Shown here one piece after another: positions 1-8,141 of a DNA stretch of 64,000 nucleotides. The notes under the pieces are model-generated. The model had not been told where the DNA came from and did not search any database. It worked only from the letters and a program-made list of their open reading frames with translations. The translations under genes and the position numbers were made by a program. Origin of the DNA: Nodosilinea sp. LEGE 07088 (GTDB lineage Bacteria > Cyanobacteriota > Cyanobacteriia > Phormidesmidales > Phormidesmidaceae). Each line of letters opens with the position of its first letter. Position 1 is the stretch's first letter. The DNA lies in assembly GCF_015207395.1 (NCBI RefSeq), contig NZ_JADEWX010000002.1:1-64000 (forward strand). The letters are read 5' to 3'.

Positions 1-493
1 AAGTTCCGCTGTCCTTTCCGGTGACTGACTTCATCAATTGCGATTCGTTTCGCTCCAGCCCAACTCTCTTTTTTTTGAATTCGTATTGATGATTAAAAAT
101 ACCTTCAACACGGTCATAGGTTAAGCCTTCCATACGACTAACCTGCTCAATGGTCGTCAATTGTACTTGCTGATAGATATACTCTTCGTATCGACAAGTG
201 TACTGTCGCCCTTTGTCTACATACGGCAGGGATTCCGTAAAGTACCGTTGACAAGCACGGCAATAAAACTGTCGTCGCGGAATCTTTAAGTGAGTGGCTT
301 GACCAAAAATGGATAAATCGCGCAATAATACGGGCCGACTTTGATGCAGTTCTTCAGTCAATTGCCCACAATTGGGGCAATCCGCTGCATCGTTAAGTAA
401 TCGCAATGTCAGAAATATCTCTCCGGCCTCCTGAATGCACTGCTCGACGGTTGCATTAGGAAAATTAAGCAGCGTATCTAGGTGAAAGTCCAT
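1..493 (-). CDS. ISL3-family transposase, N-terminal part, with a -1 frame change
   Basis: Translation from ATG at 493 gives a zinc-ribbon (CPNCGQ about residues 40-45, then CRACQRYF about residue 80) followed by a helix-turn-helix region (YIYQQVQLTTIEQVSRMEGL), the usual N-terminus of ISL3 transposases. At 69-76 there is a run of eight A on the coding strand followed by G. Beyond it, family-like sequence (KRIAIDEVSHRKGQRN, with the first catalytic Asp) is found only in the -1 frame. The in-frame heptamer A AAA AAG at 74-68 is a classical -1 slippery site. Either programmed frameshifting or a disabling mutation would fit. The C-terminal catalytic part is outside the window. Confidence 0.75.
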   Translation of the reverse strand, partial: MDFHLDTLLNFPNATVEQCIQEAGEIFLTLRLLNDAADCPNCGQLTEELHQSRPVLLRDLSIFGQATHLKIPRRQFYCRACQRYFTESLPYVDKGRQYTCRYEEYIYQQVQLTTIEQVSRMEGLTYDRVEGIFNHQYEFKKKRVGLERNESQLMKSVTGKDSGT

Positions 494-553
494 GATGTCA
501 ATCCCCCTAAACGTAACTCATTATACAATTACCACCCTGGATCCGGAAGAGCC
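1..553 (-). mobile_element. ISL3-family insertion sequence (partial, cut by window edge)
   Basis: The element contains an ISL3-type transposase reading toward position 1. Its outer end appears to be at 553, where the minus strand reads GGCTCTTCCGGATCCAGGG, and GGCTCTTCC-like ends are typical of ISL3 elements. Immediately outside lies the interrupted WD40 reading frame (a TIKLWNV motif), so the boundary is set both by the terminal sequence and by loss of host homology. ISL3 elements usually make 8-bp target duplications; the candidate duplicate is ACATTCCA at 554-561. The other end lies beyond the window, so the matching inverted repeat and duplicate cannot be checked here. Confidence 0.72.
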
Positions 554-2589
554 ACATTCCATAGTTTAATAGTGGCATCATGGCTACCCGATGCAAGCAA
601 TTTCCCATCGGGACTGAAGGCAACTGAATTAACCCAATTAGTATGACCGAAGAAGGTGTGAATACATCGCTGCTGCTGAACATCCCATAGTTTAATAGTG
701 GCATCATGGCTACCCGATGCAAGCAATTTCCCATCGGGACTGAAGGCAACTGAATTGACCGACCTTGAATGACCTAAGAAAGTATGAATGCATTGCTGCT
801 GCTGGATATCCCATAGTCTAATGGTGGCATCACTGCTACTCATGGCTAGCCACTGTCCATCAGGACTGAATGCAACTGACCAGACTCGCCAGAATGAATA
901 GATGAGTGCTGGCTTGACAAATATAGTGCTGGTTAGATTAAGTGCATTGAGAAGTATTATCTTCAAATATACCTGCCTAAGTGTAAGTTGTGAAAAATCG
1001 AAAGAACAGACTTCAAATTGAGATTGACAGAGAATGTTTAACAGATTTCCGGCAGCATAGCCGGAGCGGAAATAAACATTTCCCCTAATCATCGGCAATA
1101 AAAAAGTGACTCGTGTCTCTAAATTATCAATCGGAGATACAATAGGGATTAGAATCAGTCGAGTCTGTGTTTCTCTCGCGTAATCTTTGGAGGTAGCTTT
1201 AATCAAAGCATGAGTATGAAACAGGTCAAATTGCTGACTCTTAAGCTCTTTTCCAATCCTTTCGACAAAGCGATCTGTCGCAAATTCCATGATCACGTTT
1301 TGCAGGGTGAACTGTTTGCCTACCGTCTCTATCAGATAACGATCGCTCAGCCCCCGCAATGCACTCCGCACCTCCCGCTTTGTCACAGGTGGCAGCAAAT
1401 CTTCCATCAACTCATCCAGGCCCACGGGTTCGCGGTTGATCGCCAGCCAGAACAAGATGGAGCGCTCCAAGGGGGCAAGGCGAGTCATGTGCTGATCGAG
1501 CAGGCTGCGCACATCCTCAACCGCGGCCCCTTCCTCTTCCAAAAAGTCATCCACATCCCCCAAAAACTCTCGCTGAATCGCCGTGGCCACCAGATGCAGC
1601 GCCTGGGGATTGCCGCTGTAGCGTTGAACTAGCTCCTGGCCTTGGGTATCGGCCTCATCTAACTCCAGACCCTTCGCCTTCAAAATTTTACGTCCGGCTT
1701 CGGCGTCAATGCCCGTTACCGACCAGAGGCGTACCGGGAAGCGATCGCCCGCCATGGGAGCCAGGTCGCGGGGGCATTCTCGACTGGTCAACAGCAGGCA
1801 ACTGCGATGCTCGGCTTCCCCAATGCGGTGAATCAGTTCCCCATAGCCCTCATAGCCATCGCGAAACTGCCCGGTCGATTCTGCCTGCAAGATCGATTCC
1901 AGGTTATCTAGCACCAGCAGGCAGCGGTGCTCCCGCAGATAGTGCAGCAGGCGAATGATCCGCTCTCCCAAGCGTGTGGGCAGATTGATTTCCGTCTCCT
2001 GCTGATCTGAAAGAAACTGAATCAGCCGCACCAAAATCTCATCCAGCGGCGGCGCTTCCCGTAGGCTGCGCCAAATCACATAGTCAAACTGGTCGTAGAT
2101 CTGATCCGCCAGCTTTGCCGCCAGCGAGGTTTTGCCAATGCCACCCATGCCCAGCAATGTCACTACTCGGCACTGCTCCGCCATTACCCACTGGCTGAGC
2201 GTCGCTAACTCCTCGGTACGGCCAAAGAAAATTGCCGTATCGGGCTTTTCGCCCCAGTCGATTTTGGGCGTTGAGCGCCTTTCATGAGGAGCTGAGTCAT
2301 GCTCCTCTACCTGTGTGGACAATTCCGGCAGGCCATAGTCGGCGGTTTCCAGTTCTAGCCCAAACGTCTCAAACAAAGTTCGCACCGAGGTTTCATCCAC
2401 AGGTGCCGTGCGCTGACGAATCTTCTGGATGGTCTTGATGCTGAGGTCAGTCCGTTCTGCAAGTTCCGCCTGGGTGAAGCGCTTGCCGTATTTTTCCTCG
2501 TCTTGGGCCGTTGCGATCGCCGCTTCGAGCCGATCAACCCCCGGCTGGGTCAGTACAACACCTCGATAGCGCTTAGGAGATCGGCTCAT
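529..2589 (-). pseudogene. HTH/NB-ARC/WD40 STAND protein, 3' end truncated by IS insertion
   Basis: The N-terminus resembles the HTH domain that precedes NB-ARC in cyanobacterial STAND proteins (FTQAELAERTDLSIKTIQKI). An NB-ARC NTPase follows, with Walker A LLGMGGIGKTS and Walker B CLLVLDNLES, then a middle region and about three C-terminal WD40 repeats (SVAFSPDGQWLA, ASGSHDATIKLWDV). Family members usually carry many more WD40 repeats, enough for a complete propeller. Here the frame ends nine residues after TIKLW, inside the terminal sequence of the adjacent IS, so the last residues (ALPDPGW) are IS-encoded. I chose ATG 2589, where STAND-like sequence begins; the frame stays open to 2757. 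Such proteins act as ligand sensors or signalling hubs; the specific role here is unknown, and the truncated product is probably defective. Confidence 0.8.
559..756. repeat. 72-bp perfect direct repeat encoding adjacent WD40 units
   Basis: Positions 559-630 and 685-756 are identical over 72 bp, spaced 126 bp apart, which is one 42-residue WD40 unit. A third, upstream unit (about 811-882) is clearly related but diverged. Identity at synonymous sites as well as amino acid level points to recent duplication or gene conversion between repeats. Confidence 0.9.
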
Positions 2590-2837
2590 GGGTTTGGGTG
2601 GGGGGTAGATGACGGCGTCAGCAAATCGGGAACTTAAAGGAAACTTTTCGACAACTTCTCCGATAGTAGGCGATCTTTCCGAAGCCTGATTTTGGCCTGC
2701 AACACTTGCTTGCAGTGGGCTGGGGAGGATTGCGCCAAAAATTCTGCCAACTTTCACTTAAGTCGCCGAAGATCCCTCGAATCAAGCGGAATGCGCCTGC
2801 ATAGTAAGCCTATCCACCTCATTTGCAGAGACATCCC

Positions 2838-3083
2838 ATGAACCGCTCAACCCCTTTTCCCGATCATGACTTCTCAACCTGCCAAGGCCGAGGCACCGTT
2901 AACCGTTTGGTGACCACCCAACACCCTGGACGGGTTTATTTCCAGGCGACCTACTGGCCCGCCCGCCTCTCCCAAACCGCGACGCCTAGCGAGTTGCAAC
3001 CCGGCGACCCGGTCGAAGTCGTCGGTCGAGACGGGCTGACGCTCCTGGTTAAGCCCCTGCCCGAACGGAGAGCATCGTCATGA
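2838..3083 (+). CDS. Small NfeD-like OB-fold protein
   Basis: An 81-residue protein matching the C-terminal OB-fold of NfeD-family proteins: GRVYFQATYWPARLS, then LQPGDPVEVVGRDGLTLLVKPL, where family members have G-V/T-V-V-x-V-x-G-L-x-L-x-V. The membrane-spanning and protease portions of full NfeD are absent, so this is a stand-alone domain. ATG 2838 follows GCAGAGACATCCC, a weak ribosome site; an in-frame TTG at 2823 is less likely. The next small frame overlaps its stop by ATGA, suggesting coupled translation. NfeD proteins work with stomatins or SPFH proteins in membrane quality control; no such partner is visible here. Confidence 0.65.
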   Translation: MNRSTPFPDHDFSTCQGRGTVNRLVTTQHPGRVYFQATYWPARLSQTATPSELQPGDPVEVVGRDGLTLLVKPLPERRASS

Positions 3084-3262
3084 GCCAACAGCAGCCCCGC
3101 AGTTGGCTGGTGGCGCTAGCTGCCAAAGGGTTGAAATTTTTCCTCTTAAGCTTGGCAGGCTGCACGATCGCCTGGCGTTTATCCCAGCGATCGCAGCACC
3201 CCAAATACGCGGGTCAGACCATCTTGCAGGAGCTGGTTTTTGGCGTACTTTTGCTTGGTTAG
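3080..3262 (+). CDS. Possible small membrane protein, translationally coupled
   Basis: A 60-codon frame whose ATG overlaps the stop of the NfeD-like gene (ATGA). Residues about 14-30 (LKFFLLSLAGCTIAW) could span the membrane. Its last 84 bp overlap the convergent 3' end of the flavin disulfide reductase, which weakens the case. I recognise no family. It may be real, or the 3' part of a once longer NfeD-type partner. Confidence 0.33.
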   Translation: MSQQQPRSWLVALAAKGLKFFLLSLAGCTIAWRLSQRSQHPKYAGQTILQELVFGVLLLG

Positions 3263-4606
3263 CTGCAAGGCTGCCTTGCTGTTGACCTCCGCCAGGGTGG
3301 GGTAGATGTGAATCATATTCTTCAGGGCATCGACCTTGAGGTGGTTGCTCATGGCCAGCACAATTTCATGAATCAGCTCTCCGGCATGGGGCCCAACCAG
3401 GTGTGCGCCCAGAATCTCGCCATTGCTGCGGGTGATAATTTTGCCAAAGCCATAGCCCGCTGCTTCAGCCAGGGCGCGATCGACTCCAGCAAAATCTTGT
3501 TTGAGAATGTACACATCACTATAGCGCTGCCGCGCCTGAGCCTCGGTTAGGCCCACCCGGGCCAGCTCAGGATCGGTAAAGGTTGCCCAGGGAATAACGC
3601 TGTAATTAGCCGATTTAGTGGGAAAGATCAGGGCATTTTGCAGGGCCACCGCCCCCTCGTAGCCAGCCACGTGGGTAAATTGGTAGCCGCCAATCACATC
3701 CCCGGCGGCGTAGATGCGTGAGTTAGTGGTTTGCAGCTTGGAGTTGACAGTAATACCCGCCTTCCCCACCGCTACCCCAGCCGCTTCTAGATGAAGCGTA
3801 TCGACATTGGGTACGCGACCGGCCGCCAGCAAAATTTCTTCCACGACCACGGTGCCATTTGAGGTGTGTACGTGCTTTTTACCGTCAATTACCTCCACCC
3901 GCTGCGCCCGCGTGCCGTTGAGAATGCGGACGCCATCCTGTTCCATTTGCGCTTGGACGACGGCGGCGGCCTCAGGTTCTTCCTTGGGCAAAATATGGTC
4001 GCTGCTGCCGATAATGGTGACCTCGGTACCCAGCCGCGCAAAGGCCTGGCCTAGCTCGCAGCCAATGGGGCCAGAGCCAATTACCGCCAGTGATTTTGGC
4101 TGCTGCTGGAGCGCAAACACCGTCAGGTTGGTAATATACCCCGCTGCCTCAAGCCCGTCGATGGGGATGCGGGCGGGGCGCGACCCGGTGGCAATGATAT
4201 AGCTGCGGGCCTTGAGCGCTCGACCGTTGACCGTAAAGGTGCGATCGTCGGTGAACTCACCTTGGCCGTAGATCACCTCAACCCCCAGCGACTCAAACCG
4301 CTCGGTGGAGTCATGCACCTGAATGGTGTCGATCACCCGATGCACGTGGCCCAGGGCCGCCTGGAGATCGATTTTTTTGAGCTGGGTATGAATACCAAAC
4401 GCTGGCCCTCGGGCGACATCGTGGGCGACCCGCGATGCGTGAATCAAGGATTTGCTGGGTACACAGCCGTAGTGTAGACAGTCGCCCCCGAGGCGGTCTT
4501 CTTTTTCGACCAGGGCCACTTTAGCGTTGAGTTGGGCGCCGGCGCTGGCGGCCACTAGCCCCGCCGACCCCCCCCCAATCACGACCAAATCGTAGTCAAC
4601 GGCCAT
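3179..4606 (-). CDS. FAD-dependent pyridine nucleotide-disulfide oxidoreductase (MerA/Lpd-like)
   Basis: 475 residues, the usual size for class I flavoprotein disulfide reductases. It has an N-terminal FAD dinucleotide fold (DLVVIGGGSAGL), the redox-active disulfide GGDCLHYGCVPSK near residue 45, a second NAD(P)H fold (LAVIGSGPIGCELGQAF), the FAD-binding IYAAGDV, and a C-terminal dimerisation domain with HIYPTLAE. It resembles the cyanobacterial mercuric-reductase-like group, but the N-terminal HMA domain and C-terminal Cys pair of true MerA are absent, so mercury reduction is doubtful. It also differs from lipoamide dehydrogenase. ATG 4606 is preceded by AAGGAG. The substrate is unknown. Confidence 0.88.
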   Translation of the reverse strand: MAVDYDLVVIGGGSAGLVAASAGAQLNAKVALVEKEDRLGGDCLHYGCVPSKSLIHASRVAHDVARGPAFGIHTQLKKIDLQAALGHVHRVIDTIQVHDSTERFESLGVEVIYGQGEFTDDRTFTVNGRALKARSYIIATGSRPARIPIDGLEAAGYITNLTVFALQQQPKSLAVIGSGPIGCELGQAFARLGTEVTIIGSSDHILPKEEPEAAAVVQAQMEQDGVRILNGTRAQRVEVIDGKKHVHTSNGTVVVEEILLAAGRVPNVDTLHLEAAGVAVGKAGITVNSKLQTTNSRIYAAGDVIGGYQFTHVAGYEGAVALQNALIFPTKSANYSVIPWATFTDPELARVGLTEAQARQRYSDVYILKQDFAGVDRALAEAAGYGFGKIITRSNGEILGAHLVGPHAGELIHEIVLAMSNHLKVDALKNMIHIYPTLAEVNSKAALQLTKQKYAKNQLLQDGLTRVFGVLRSLG

Positions 4607-4743
4607 AGTAGTCTCCTTGCCCTGGGGTAAACGTAGGGGATGAATTACGTCAGTTTGCATACAGCATAGGTGACTATTCTGAGGTGGGGCTGAGACTGTC
4701 TGAACCCAAAATTAAAGCCAAAATTAAGCTGTTCAGCCAGAAG

Positions 4744-5475
4744 CTACAGGCCCAGCACCCCTAGCTCTCGTTGGCGAGGTACCACGTCAAGGACATCGAT
4801 TTGGGCACAGTATTTGAGGTCGGCTTCGTTGTCGAGGCGCAGCAGTCGCTGGCCATGGCTGGCGTAGTGCATCAGATCGATCAGCTGGTCTTGCCATTGC
4901 AGGTAGAGGCTAACCGCTGCGATCGCCGCATCGTTACCCACCAGTTCTTTAAATGTCTGCCCGGTAGCGGCAATCACCCCGTGGATGACAGCCCCAGCGC
5001 AGACGGTGTCTTCTAGGGAATAGGTGCCTTCCCAGCCCGAGCCCACCAGCCACACCGTATCAGGATTTTGATTGAGCAAAAAATTGACTACGGCCTGCCG
5101 CGTGGTCAGCGCAGCGGTAATCACCGTGGGGGCATGCTCAATGCGCTTGAGACAGCGGGTGCCATTGGTGGTGCTCATAAACAACCGCTTGCCGCCCGAT
5201 CGCTCGGCAGAATGATCGAGGGGCGAGTTGCCCAGGTCACAGCCCTCAACTTTGCCGCCGCCCCGCTCCCCGGCCCGCAGCCGCTGGTCGCTGGGCCAGG
5301 CTTCACTGACGGCGAGCAGACTGTCAATATCGCTAAAGACCTGGATGGCCTCGGCTCCAGCCGCCAGGGCTGCCGCCATGGTTGACGTCGCTCGCAGGAC
5401 GTCAATGGCGATGGCGCAGTCGGGCGCACCCTGGTCGGGAACTTCTTCGGGGGTGTGGAATAGGGATAATTTCAC
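4744..5475 (-). CDS. comB: ComB-like 2-phosphosulfolactate phosphatase family protein
   Basis: 243 residues matching the ComB family: [21 protein letters not shown] near the start, NSPLD in the middle, then STTNGTR and [19 protein letters not shown]. In methanogens ComB removes phosphate from 2-phosphosulfolactate on the way to coenzyme M. Cyanobacteria keep this gene without a coenzyme M pathway, so the physiological substrate here is uncertain. The start is GTG at 5475, with TAAGGA about 12 bp upstream. It stands alone. Confidence 0.85.
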   Translation of the reverse strand: MKLSLFHTPEEVPDQGAPDCAIAIDVLRATSTMAAALAAGAEAIQVFSDIDSLLAVSEAWPSDQRLRAGERGGGKVEGCDLGNSPLDHSAERSGGKRLFMSTTNGTRCLKRIEHAPTVITAALTTRQAVVNFLLNQNPDTVWLVGSGWEGTYSLEDTVCAGAVIHGVIAATGQTFKELVGNDAAIAAVSLYLQWQDQLIDLMHYASHGQRLLRLDNEADLKYCAQIDVLDVVPRQRELGVLGL

Positions 5476-5538
5476 GGTTTAGGCGTTTCCTTAGGGGCGC
5501 TAACAACTCATTCTATGCGGGGACTTGCCCTAATTTCT

Positions 5539-5568
5539 AAAAAAAAGGAGTACCCATGAGGGCACTCC
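5539..5568 (-). terminator. Rho-independent terminator after the DUF4912 gene
   Basis: On the minus strand GGAGTGCCC-TCAT-GGGTACTCC forms a 9-bp stem (one G-T pair) with a four-base loop, followed directly by eight T. It lies just downstream of the DUF4912 stop codon. Confidence 0.85.
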
Positions 5569-5604
5569 CAGCTGGTGATTCTGCCGTTAAGCAAAGGGGT
5601 CCAC

Positions 5605-6870
5605 CTAGGGTAGCCACTCCAGCGTCGCTTCTTCCTTGGTGTTGGTGCGACGCGAGGGAGTGGCCCGGTCAAAGGTCATGTGGATGGCGCGGGTTTGTTC
5701 GCCATCGGCCGCCACCGCCATAATTGGGTAGTCGATGTTGCCATCCTGGAACGACATCTGGAACCGGAAGGTGCCGTCGGAGTTGAGCTTGATCGGCTGA
5801 CCACCAATGGTGACAGTCGCATCGGGCTCGGTGGCTCCGTAAACAATCAGCTCGGCATCTGCCACCAGCCAAAACTTGCGGGGGCGAATCGGCGGTGCCG
5901 AGGCCGAGAAGCCCGCCCCCGACATGGTCAGCCCCGACACATTCAGGCCAATCCCTGACGTGGTTGGGATGCCTGCCCCAGGAACAGCCCATAGCCCAGC
6001 CCCCGATGGAAATACGTAGGAGCTGACGGCTTGTTCGGGAGCCATCGAGGCCGGTACATGCGGCATCGAGCCAAACAGCGACCCGGCTACTCGCTGGGCT
6101 TCGGCTGACTGGGTCATGGCGAAGACACTGTCGTAGATGGCGTTGGCACTCTCGGCAGCACGCTGGCTGGGGTGCTTCAGGGTCATTAGGGTCTGACCGC
6201 GCAGGTCGGCTTGCCAATCGACGGTGATGAAGTGATCTTCAACCCAGTCGGAAGGATAGACCGGGGGGATGTGAACCGGCAGCGATCGCGCTAGCACCAG
6301 CCAGCGACCGTCATTACAGAGGTAGCCGATCTCGGCTATGTAGTCGCGATCGCTGACCGGAATCGGCAAATACCATTCGCGAGCCATTTCATCGCACTCG
6401 TACTGCTGCAGGCTGTGGGGAGACTGGGAGGTGACGTCAATATCGGTAACGTCATAAAAGCGCAGAGCTAGTCGCGAGCCCCCTTGCCGCCGTAGTTCTT
6501 CTTTATGGGTGTGGGGGATATCCCAGTAGGCGTAGGCCCATTGGGGGTCGCGAGGCATGAGTACGATGCGGCTGTCGCCATAGCCACTGGGCAAATCGGC
6601 CAGGCCTTCATCGACCGAGGCCAGGACTTCGACCGGGGGCAATGGGGCGGCAGCGCCAGTCTCCGCAGCGGCACCCACCATGACGGGTGCCGCTGCGGGA
6701 ACGCTGGGTATATTGCCCAGGGCACCCCTGCGTTTGGCATCAATCGCTTGAATCGCCTCAATTAGCTCGGTTTTGCGCATGCGGCTGTAGCGCGACACCT
6801 CATACTCGCTAGCCACCTTGCGTAACTGTCGCAGGGTCATTTCTTCTAAGGGCGGACGGGGCGATGACAT
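5605..6870 (-). CDS. DUF4912 protein with N-terminal Rho-N/SAP-like domain
   Basis: 421 residues. Residues about 10-45 (MTLRQLRKVASEYEVSRYSR, then KTELIEAI) form a Rho N-terminal/SAP-like helical motif, which often binds nucleic acid. A low-complexity Ala/Pro linker follows, then the DUF4912 domain (SRIVLMPRDPQWAYAYWDIP, later WYLPIPVSDRDYIAEIGY). The C-terminal third holds a beta-rich segment (VYGATEPDATVTIGGQP) like a short Ig-type fold. This is a conserved cyanobacterial family with no established function. It is monocistronic, with its own terminator downstream and a long empty region upstream. Confidence 0.85.
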   Translation of the reverse strand: MSSPRPPLEEMTLRQLRKVASEYEVSRYSRMRKTELIEAIQAIDAKRRGALGNIPSVPAAAPVMVGAAAETGAAAPLPPVEVLASVDEGLADLPSGYGDSRIVLMPRDPQWAYAYWDIPHTHKEELRRQGGSRLALRFYDVTDIDVTSQSPHSLQQYECDEMAREWYLPIPVSDRDYIAEIGYLCNDGRWLVLARSLPVHIPPVYPSDWVEDHFITVDWQADLRGQTLMTLKHPSQRAAESANAIYDSVFAMTQSAEAQRVAGSLFGSMPHVPASMAPEQAVSSYVFPSGAGLWAVPGAGIPTTSGIGLNVSGLTMSGAGFSASAPPIRPRKFWLVADAELIVYGATEPDATVTIGGQPIKLNSDGTFRFQMSFQDGNIDYPIMAVAADGEQTRAIHMTFDRATPSRRTNTKEEATLEWLP

Positions 6871-7351
6871 AGAGCACTCTCCTCAATAAAGACCAGTTAC
6901 GACAGCGGACAGGACAGACAACCCTGAATCAATCATGAAAACTCGGCAGTCAACAGCCTGACCTCGTCAAGCTGTCAGTGATCCCCACCAGCAGACTTGG
7001 CTGCTAAGCAAGAATCAAGACCTGACGTTTTAGAAGGTTTGGGGATCAACTGCTGACTCGTAATATGACAAAAACAATGCCCGGGATCAAGCCCCCGGCA
7101 AGGCTTTTCTGACTCCATTAGCGAGGGAACGGGGGTTCGGGGATCATTTTGTCAGGAAAACATGACAAAATGATCCCCGTGTGTATTATTGCGTCAGGGA
7201 ATTTTAACAATTGCGATCGCAGTGGGTAGTACAGGCGATCGCAATCCCCAGTGTTGCTCAGCTGAGCAACACCTCCCTGCTAGAGTTTGGAGGGGTGCCT
7301 TTTGCGGGAGGTTGCCCCCTGCTGTCCCGATATGGTTAGGCCTGTTTGCCG
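6871..7351. other. 481-bp intergenic region
   Basis: It separates the divergent DUF4912 and DUF2993 genes and should hold both promoters. The main visible structure is the perfect inverted repeat at 7138-7179. The octamer GGGGATCA also occurs outside it at about 7038. Open frames here show no recognisable protein. Confidence 0.6.
7138..7179. repeat. Perfect 17-bp inverted repeat, 8-bp spacer
   Basis: CGGGGATCATTTTGTCA at 7138-7154 is followed after GGAAAACA by its exact complement at 7163-7179. No T-run follows on either strand, so it is not a standard terminator. It lies about 170 bp upstream of the DUF2993 gene and could be an operator, an mRNA hairpin or the trace of a mobile element. Confidence 0.9.
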
Positions 7352-8122
7352 ATGACGCCCCCCCCAGCGCCCCCTTCCGACTCTGATGCCCCCAGGGCAG
7401 GTGGCAGTCGTCTGATCAGTCGGCTGCTGCCGCCTGCAATTCGCCTGTGGCTACAGAGTCAGCTCGACCATATTGAAGGCCTGGAGTTTGCCATTGACGG
7501 CAAAGATCGGCAAATTTTGGCTGGCTACCTGCCGGGGGTTAACCTGGCGGCCCGTCAGGCGGTATATCAGGGGCTGCACGTGAGTACGGCCCAGGTCAAT
7601 GCGGTGGATATTCGCGTCAATCTGCCCCAGGTGCTGCGGGGTAAGCCGCTGCGGCTGTTGCAGCCGTTTCCGGTGTCGGGGCAGGTGACGATGCTGGCTG
7701 CCGATTTGTCGGCTTCGCTGCGATCGCCCCTGCTCGGTCAGGGGTTGCAGGATGTGCTCAAGCAGCTCGTTGCCGCAGCCGCAGAGCCCTTGCCGCTGGA
7801 GCAATGGCTCGGGCAGGGCGAGGCTGTGCCCCAGGTTGAGAGTGTGCTCGGCACCGAACGCCTGACGCTGCGCTGGGCCAATGTATCCCCCGGGGCAGAC
7901 AGTCTGGAGCTGACGACAGGGCTGGTGATGAAGGCGGGGCGCTGGCTCTGTTTGCAGCAGCCTGCGGCAGTACTGGTGCCGACGACAGGAACCGCAGCCG
8001 CCCCCATCGCCCTAGAAGAAATTGCCTTTGATCTGGGGCCAGAGGTCGATATTCGAACCCTGGCGGTGACCCCCATAGGTATTGAGCTGGTAGGCACAGT
8101 GCGGGTCATTCCCGCAGATTGA
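7352..8122 (+). CDS. DUF2993 (LmeA-like) lipid-binding protein
   Basis: 256 residues resembling cyanobacterial DUF2993 proteins: an N-terminal amphipathic region (RLISRLLPPAIRLWLQSQLD), then IDGKDRQILAGYLPGVNLAA and repeated hydrophobic strands. The family is related to mycobacterial LmeA, which binds phosphoinositides in the periplasm, and has a tubular lipid-binding-like fold. There is no clear signal peptide; the first helix may hold it at a membrane. ATG 7352 was preferred to TTG 7346. The function in cyanobacteria is not established. Confidence 0.72.
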   Translation: MTPPPAPPSDSDAPRAGGSRLISRLLPPAIRLWLQSQLDHIEGLEFAIDGKDRQILAGYLPGVNLAARQAVYQGLHVSTAQVNAVDIRVNLPQVLRGKPLRLLQPFPVSGQVTMLAADLSASLRSPLLGQGLQDVLKQLVAAAAEPLPLEQWLGQGEAVPQVESVLGTERLTLRWANVSPGADSLELTTGLVMKAGRWLCLQQPAAVLVPTTGTAAAPIALEEIAFDLGPEVDIRTLAVTPIGIELVGTVRVIPAD

Positions 8123-8141
8123 TCGCAGGAGCGTTCTCCCC

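Noticed and set aside
5521-5600. Possible short gene starting at ATG 5556
   Set aside because: The ATG is in the loop of a clear terminator hairpin and no coding pattern follows.
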